Below are positions 11,518 to 13,064 of a stretch of DNA of 13,064 bases, piece after piece; within the stretch, counting starts at the first letter, position 1, and each line of letters opens with the position of its first letter. The translations under genes and the position numbers were made by a program. Source of the DNA: an uncultured Phycisphaerales bacterium (GTDB lineage Bacteria; Planctomycetota; Phycisphaerae; Phycisphaerales; UBA1924); contig CALMQD010000194.1 of the NCBI GenBank assembly GCA_937871415.1, forward strand, positions 1-13,064. Direction: 5' to 3'. Under the pieces are notes generated by a model, which was given only the letters and a program-made list of their open reading frames with translations, had not been told where the DNA came from and did not search any database.

Positions 11518-13064
11518 ATGAGCACGCTTTGGGAAGAGGGCGGGCGAGGGCCGGGGCGGGAGGAGCCGCGGGAGCGGCGGAAATCGGCCAACGCCGCGGC
11601 ACGGGGAGAAGATGGCCAGACCGGGCCAGCCGGTTCGGGATTGAGCGGCGCAGCCGCACATGTCGATGCCACGACCACTGGCCTCGACGCGGAGCAGCGC
11701 CGGGCGGTCGAGCACGACCCGGCCGACGGGCCGCTGATCGTGCTGGCCGGGCCGGGCACCGGCAAGACGCGCGTGATCACGCACCGCATCGCGCACCTGA
11801 TCGACGATCGCACCGTCGACCCGGCGTCCATCGTCGCGGTGACGTTCACGAACAAGGCGGCTGGGGAGATGCGTGAGCGGCTCCGGGGGCTCATCGGGCC
11901 GAAAGCCGATCGGGTCGAGACGTCGACGTTTCACGCGCTGGGCATGCGCATCCTGCAGCGCTTCGGAGACTTGCTCGAGCCCGATGCGCTCGCCGACATG
12001 CCCGCGCTGGTCGCGGAGGACCTGGCGCGGGCGCAGATCGACACGCTGCCGGTGGTGTCGAGGGCCGGGGGGGGCGGCGGAAGGCGACCGGTGTTCGGGC
12101 CGTCGCTCACGGCGGGCGGGCTGCTCGACTCGGCGCAGCGGAAGCGCCTGCTGCGCGCGATCATCACTCGCCTCGACGTGCTGCGCCCGCTGCGGGTGCA
12201 CTCGCTCGACGGCGCGGCGGATCACGCGCGCGAGGTCATCGATGCGCTGAGCGAGCGGGCGATTTTCCCGGCCGATGCGCTGCGGTTCGCCGCGGCGTGG
12301 CGTGCGAGGCTCCACGACCCGGCGTGGGCCGGCGTGCCGGCCGACCGGCGCGAGGCGCTGCCGGCCCAGCGGTTCCAACAGGAGGTGTTCGAGGACGCCT
12401 GCCGCGTGTACGCGGTCTTCGAGCGGGCGCTGCGTCACGCGGGACTCGTGACGTTCTCCGACCTCATCACGCTGCCGCTGCGGCTGATGCGCCAGGGGTC
12501 GAAGGATGGCGGGAGCGCGGGGGCCGCGGCGGTGCTCCGTTCGCAGTGGCGGCATTTCGTCGTGGACGAGTTCCAGGACGTAAACGCGGCGCAGATCGAA
12601 CTGCTGCGCGAACTCGCGCCGCCTCTTGCGGGCGGTGCGGGAGGGCACGGGCCGGACCTGTGCGTCGTCGGCGACGACGATCAATCGATCTACGCATTCC
12701 GCGGGAGCGACGAACGCGCCTTCGCTCACTTCGCGAAGGTCTGGGGGCGCGCGGGAACGGCCGGGGGAGTGAAGGTCGTGCGGCTCGGCGTGAACTACCG
12801 ATCGACGCCGGCGATCGTTTCGCTGAGCCAGAGTGTGATCGAGCGGTCGCGGTCCCGGTTCGCGCCCGACAAGGTCATCAGGCCGGCGGCGCCGGCGGCG
12901 GGGTGCGCCAAGGCCGGCGTGGTGTGGCTGGAGGACGACCGGCAGGCGGCGCAGGCGGTCGGCGCCGTGGTTCGCGCGGGGCTGGGCGATTTCGAGGGGC
13001 GAGCGCCCGAGTCGATCGCGGTCATCACGCGGGACAACAGCCTGGCGGCGCAGGTGGCCGCGGC
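11518..13064 (+). CDS. UvrD/PcrA/Rep-type DNA helicase, C-terminal part missing
   Basis: The first ~515 residues of a superfamily 1A 3'-5' DNA helicase, expected to unwind DNA in repair or replication restart. The reading frame stays open to the window end. In order: a low-complexity Gly/Arg/Ala-rich extension (1-53), a Q motif LDAEQRRAV (55-63), Walker A AGPGTGKTR (76-84), motif Ia VTFTNKAAGEMRERL (107-121), motif Ib TSTFHALGMRIL (134-145), Walker B VVDEFQDVN (347-355), motif III VGDDDQSIYAFRGSD (383-397) and motif IV LGVNYRS (422-428). Motifs V and VI would lie beyond the window. The span between motif Ib and Walker B (about 200 residues) holds a glycine run (183-187). The ATG is preferred because of the TACGAT element 6 bases upstream. 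The extension contains no other obvious start. Whether it is UvrD, PcrA or a related protein with an extra C-terminal nuclease cannot be told. Confidence 0.93.
   Translation, partial: MSTLWEEGGRGPGREEPRERRKSANAAARGEDGQTGPAGSGLSGAAAHVDATTTGLDAEQRRAVEHDPADGPLIVLAGPGTGKTRVITHRIAHLIDDRTVDPASIVAVTFTNKAAGEMRERLRGLIGPKADRVETSTFHALGMRILQRFGDLLEPDALADMPALVAEDLARAQIDTLPVVSRAGGGGGRRPVFGPSLTAGGLLDSAQRKRLLRAIITRLDVLRPLRVHSLDGAADHAREVIDALSERAIFPADALRFAAAWRARLHDPAWAGVPADRREALPAQRFQQEVFEDACRVYAVFERALRHAGLVTFSDLITLPLRLMRQGSKDGGSAGAAAVLRSQWRHFVVDEFQDVNAAQIELLRELAPPLAGGAGGHGPDLCVVGDDDQSIYAFRGSDERAFAHFAKVWGRAGTAGGVKVVRLGVNYRSTPAIVSLSQSVIERSRSRFAPDKVIRPAAPAAGCAKAGVVWLEDDRQAAQAVGAVVRAGLGDFEGRAPESIAVITRDNSLAAQVAA

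Noticed and set aside
1..13064. Search by eye for CRISPR repeats, tRNA or rRNA genes, insertion sequences, toxin-antitoxin pairs and defence genes
   Set aside because: No regularly spaced repeats, cloverleaf, transposase or recognisable defence protein was seen. The gene content is housekeeping and envelope-related.

Overview
This is a GC-rich bacterial chromosomal segment, most likely from a planctomycete of the Phycisphaerae type. Three features point there: a secreted protein ending in a 'VPSPGTAGL...RKRR' PEP-CTERM-like sorting tail; two membrane proteins with the N-terminal zinc ribbon CxxCGYxL...CSECGRP that is common in planctomycetes; and Gram-negative envelope genes (LptF/LptG-type permease, WaaE-like glycosyltransferases). 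The assignment is an inference from family knowledge. I see no rRNA, tRNA, CRISPR, insertion sequence or phage gene, and base composition looks even, so this reads as ordinary chromosome.

Layout. 1-257: non-coding, with a guanine-run tract. 258-992 (+): exported PEP-CTERM-type protein, followed by a strong intrinsic terminator at 1019-1050. 1070-3562 (-): RNase R. 3693-4217 (+): half-length EamA/DMT transporter. 4227-4934 and 4993-5727 (both -): a tandem pair of zinc-ribbon membrane proteins. 5728-6035: divergent intergenic region with a pyrimidine tract. 6036-8213 (+): a double-domain GT2 glycosyltransferase. 8278-9285 (+): SAM-dependent methyltransferase. 9356-10546 (+): LptF/LptG-family permease. 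10679-11347 (-): exported YceI-family protein, with its own terminator at 10610-10636. 11518 to the window end (+): UvrD/PcrA/Rep-type helicase, cut off by the window.

How the genes may work together. The glycosyltransferase, methyltransferase and Lpt permease lie in the same direction and plausibly form a surface-glycan or lipopolysaccharide module: sugar addition, modification (of glycan or another substrate) and lipid-linked export. The permease also appears to have its own promoter. RNase R and the helicase are housekeeping RNA and DNA enzymes.

The most notable non-gene signal is a repeated promoter geometry. Three genes (EamA transporter, Lpt permease, helicase) have a TANNNT hexamer (TACGAT, TATCGT, TACGAT) ending 6-7 nt before the start codon, with no Shine-Dalgarno sequence. 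This is the arrangement expected of leaderless mRNAs. Three other genes (PEP-CTERM protein, methyltransferase, YceI) have recognisable Shine-Dalgarno sequences. The second notable item is the 725-residue glycosyltransferase, in which a complete ~270-residue enzyme unit occurs twice with both catalytic DxD motifs kept. I found no convincing evidence of a wholly new defence or mobile system.
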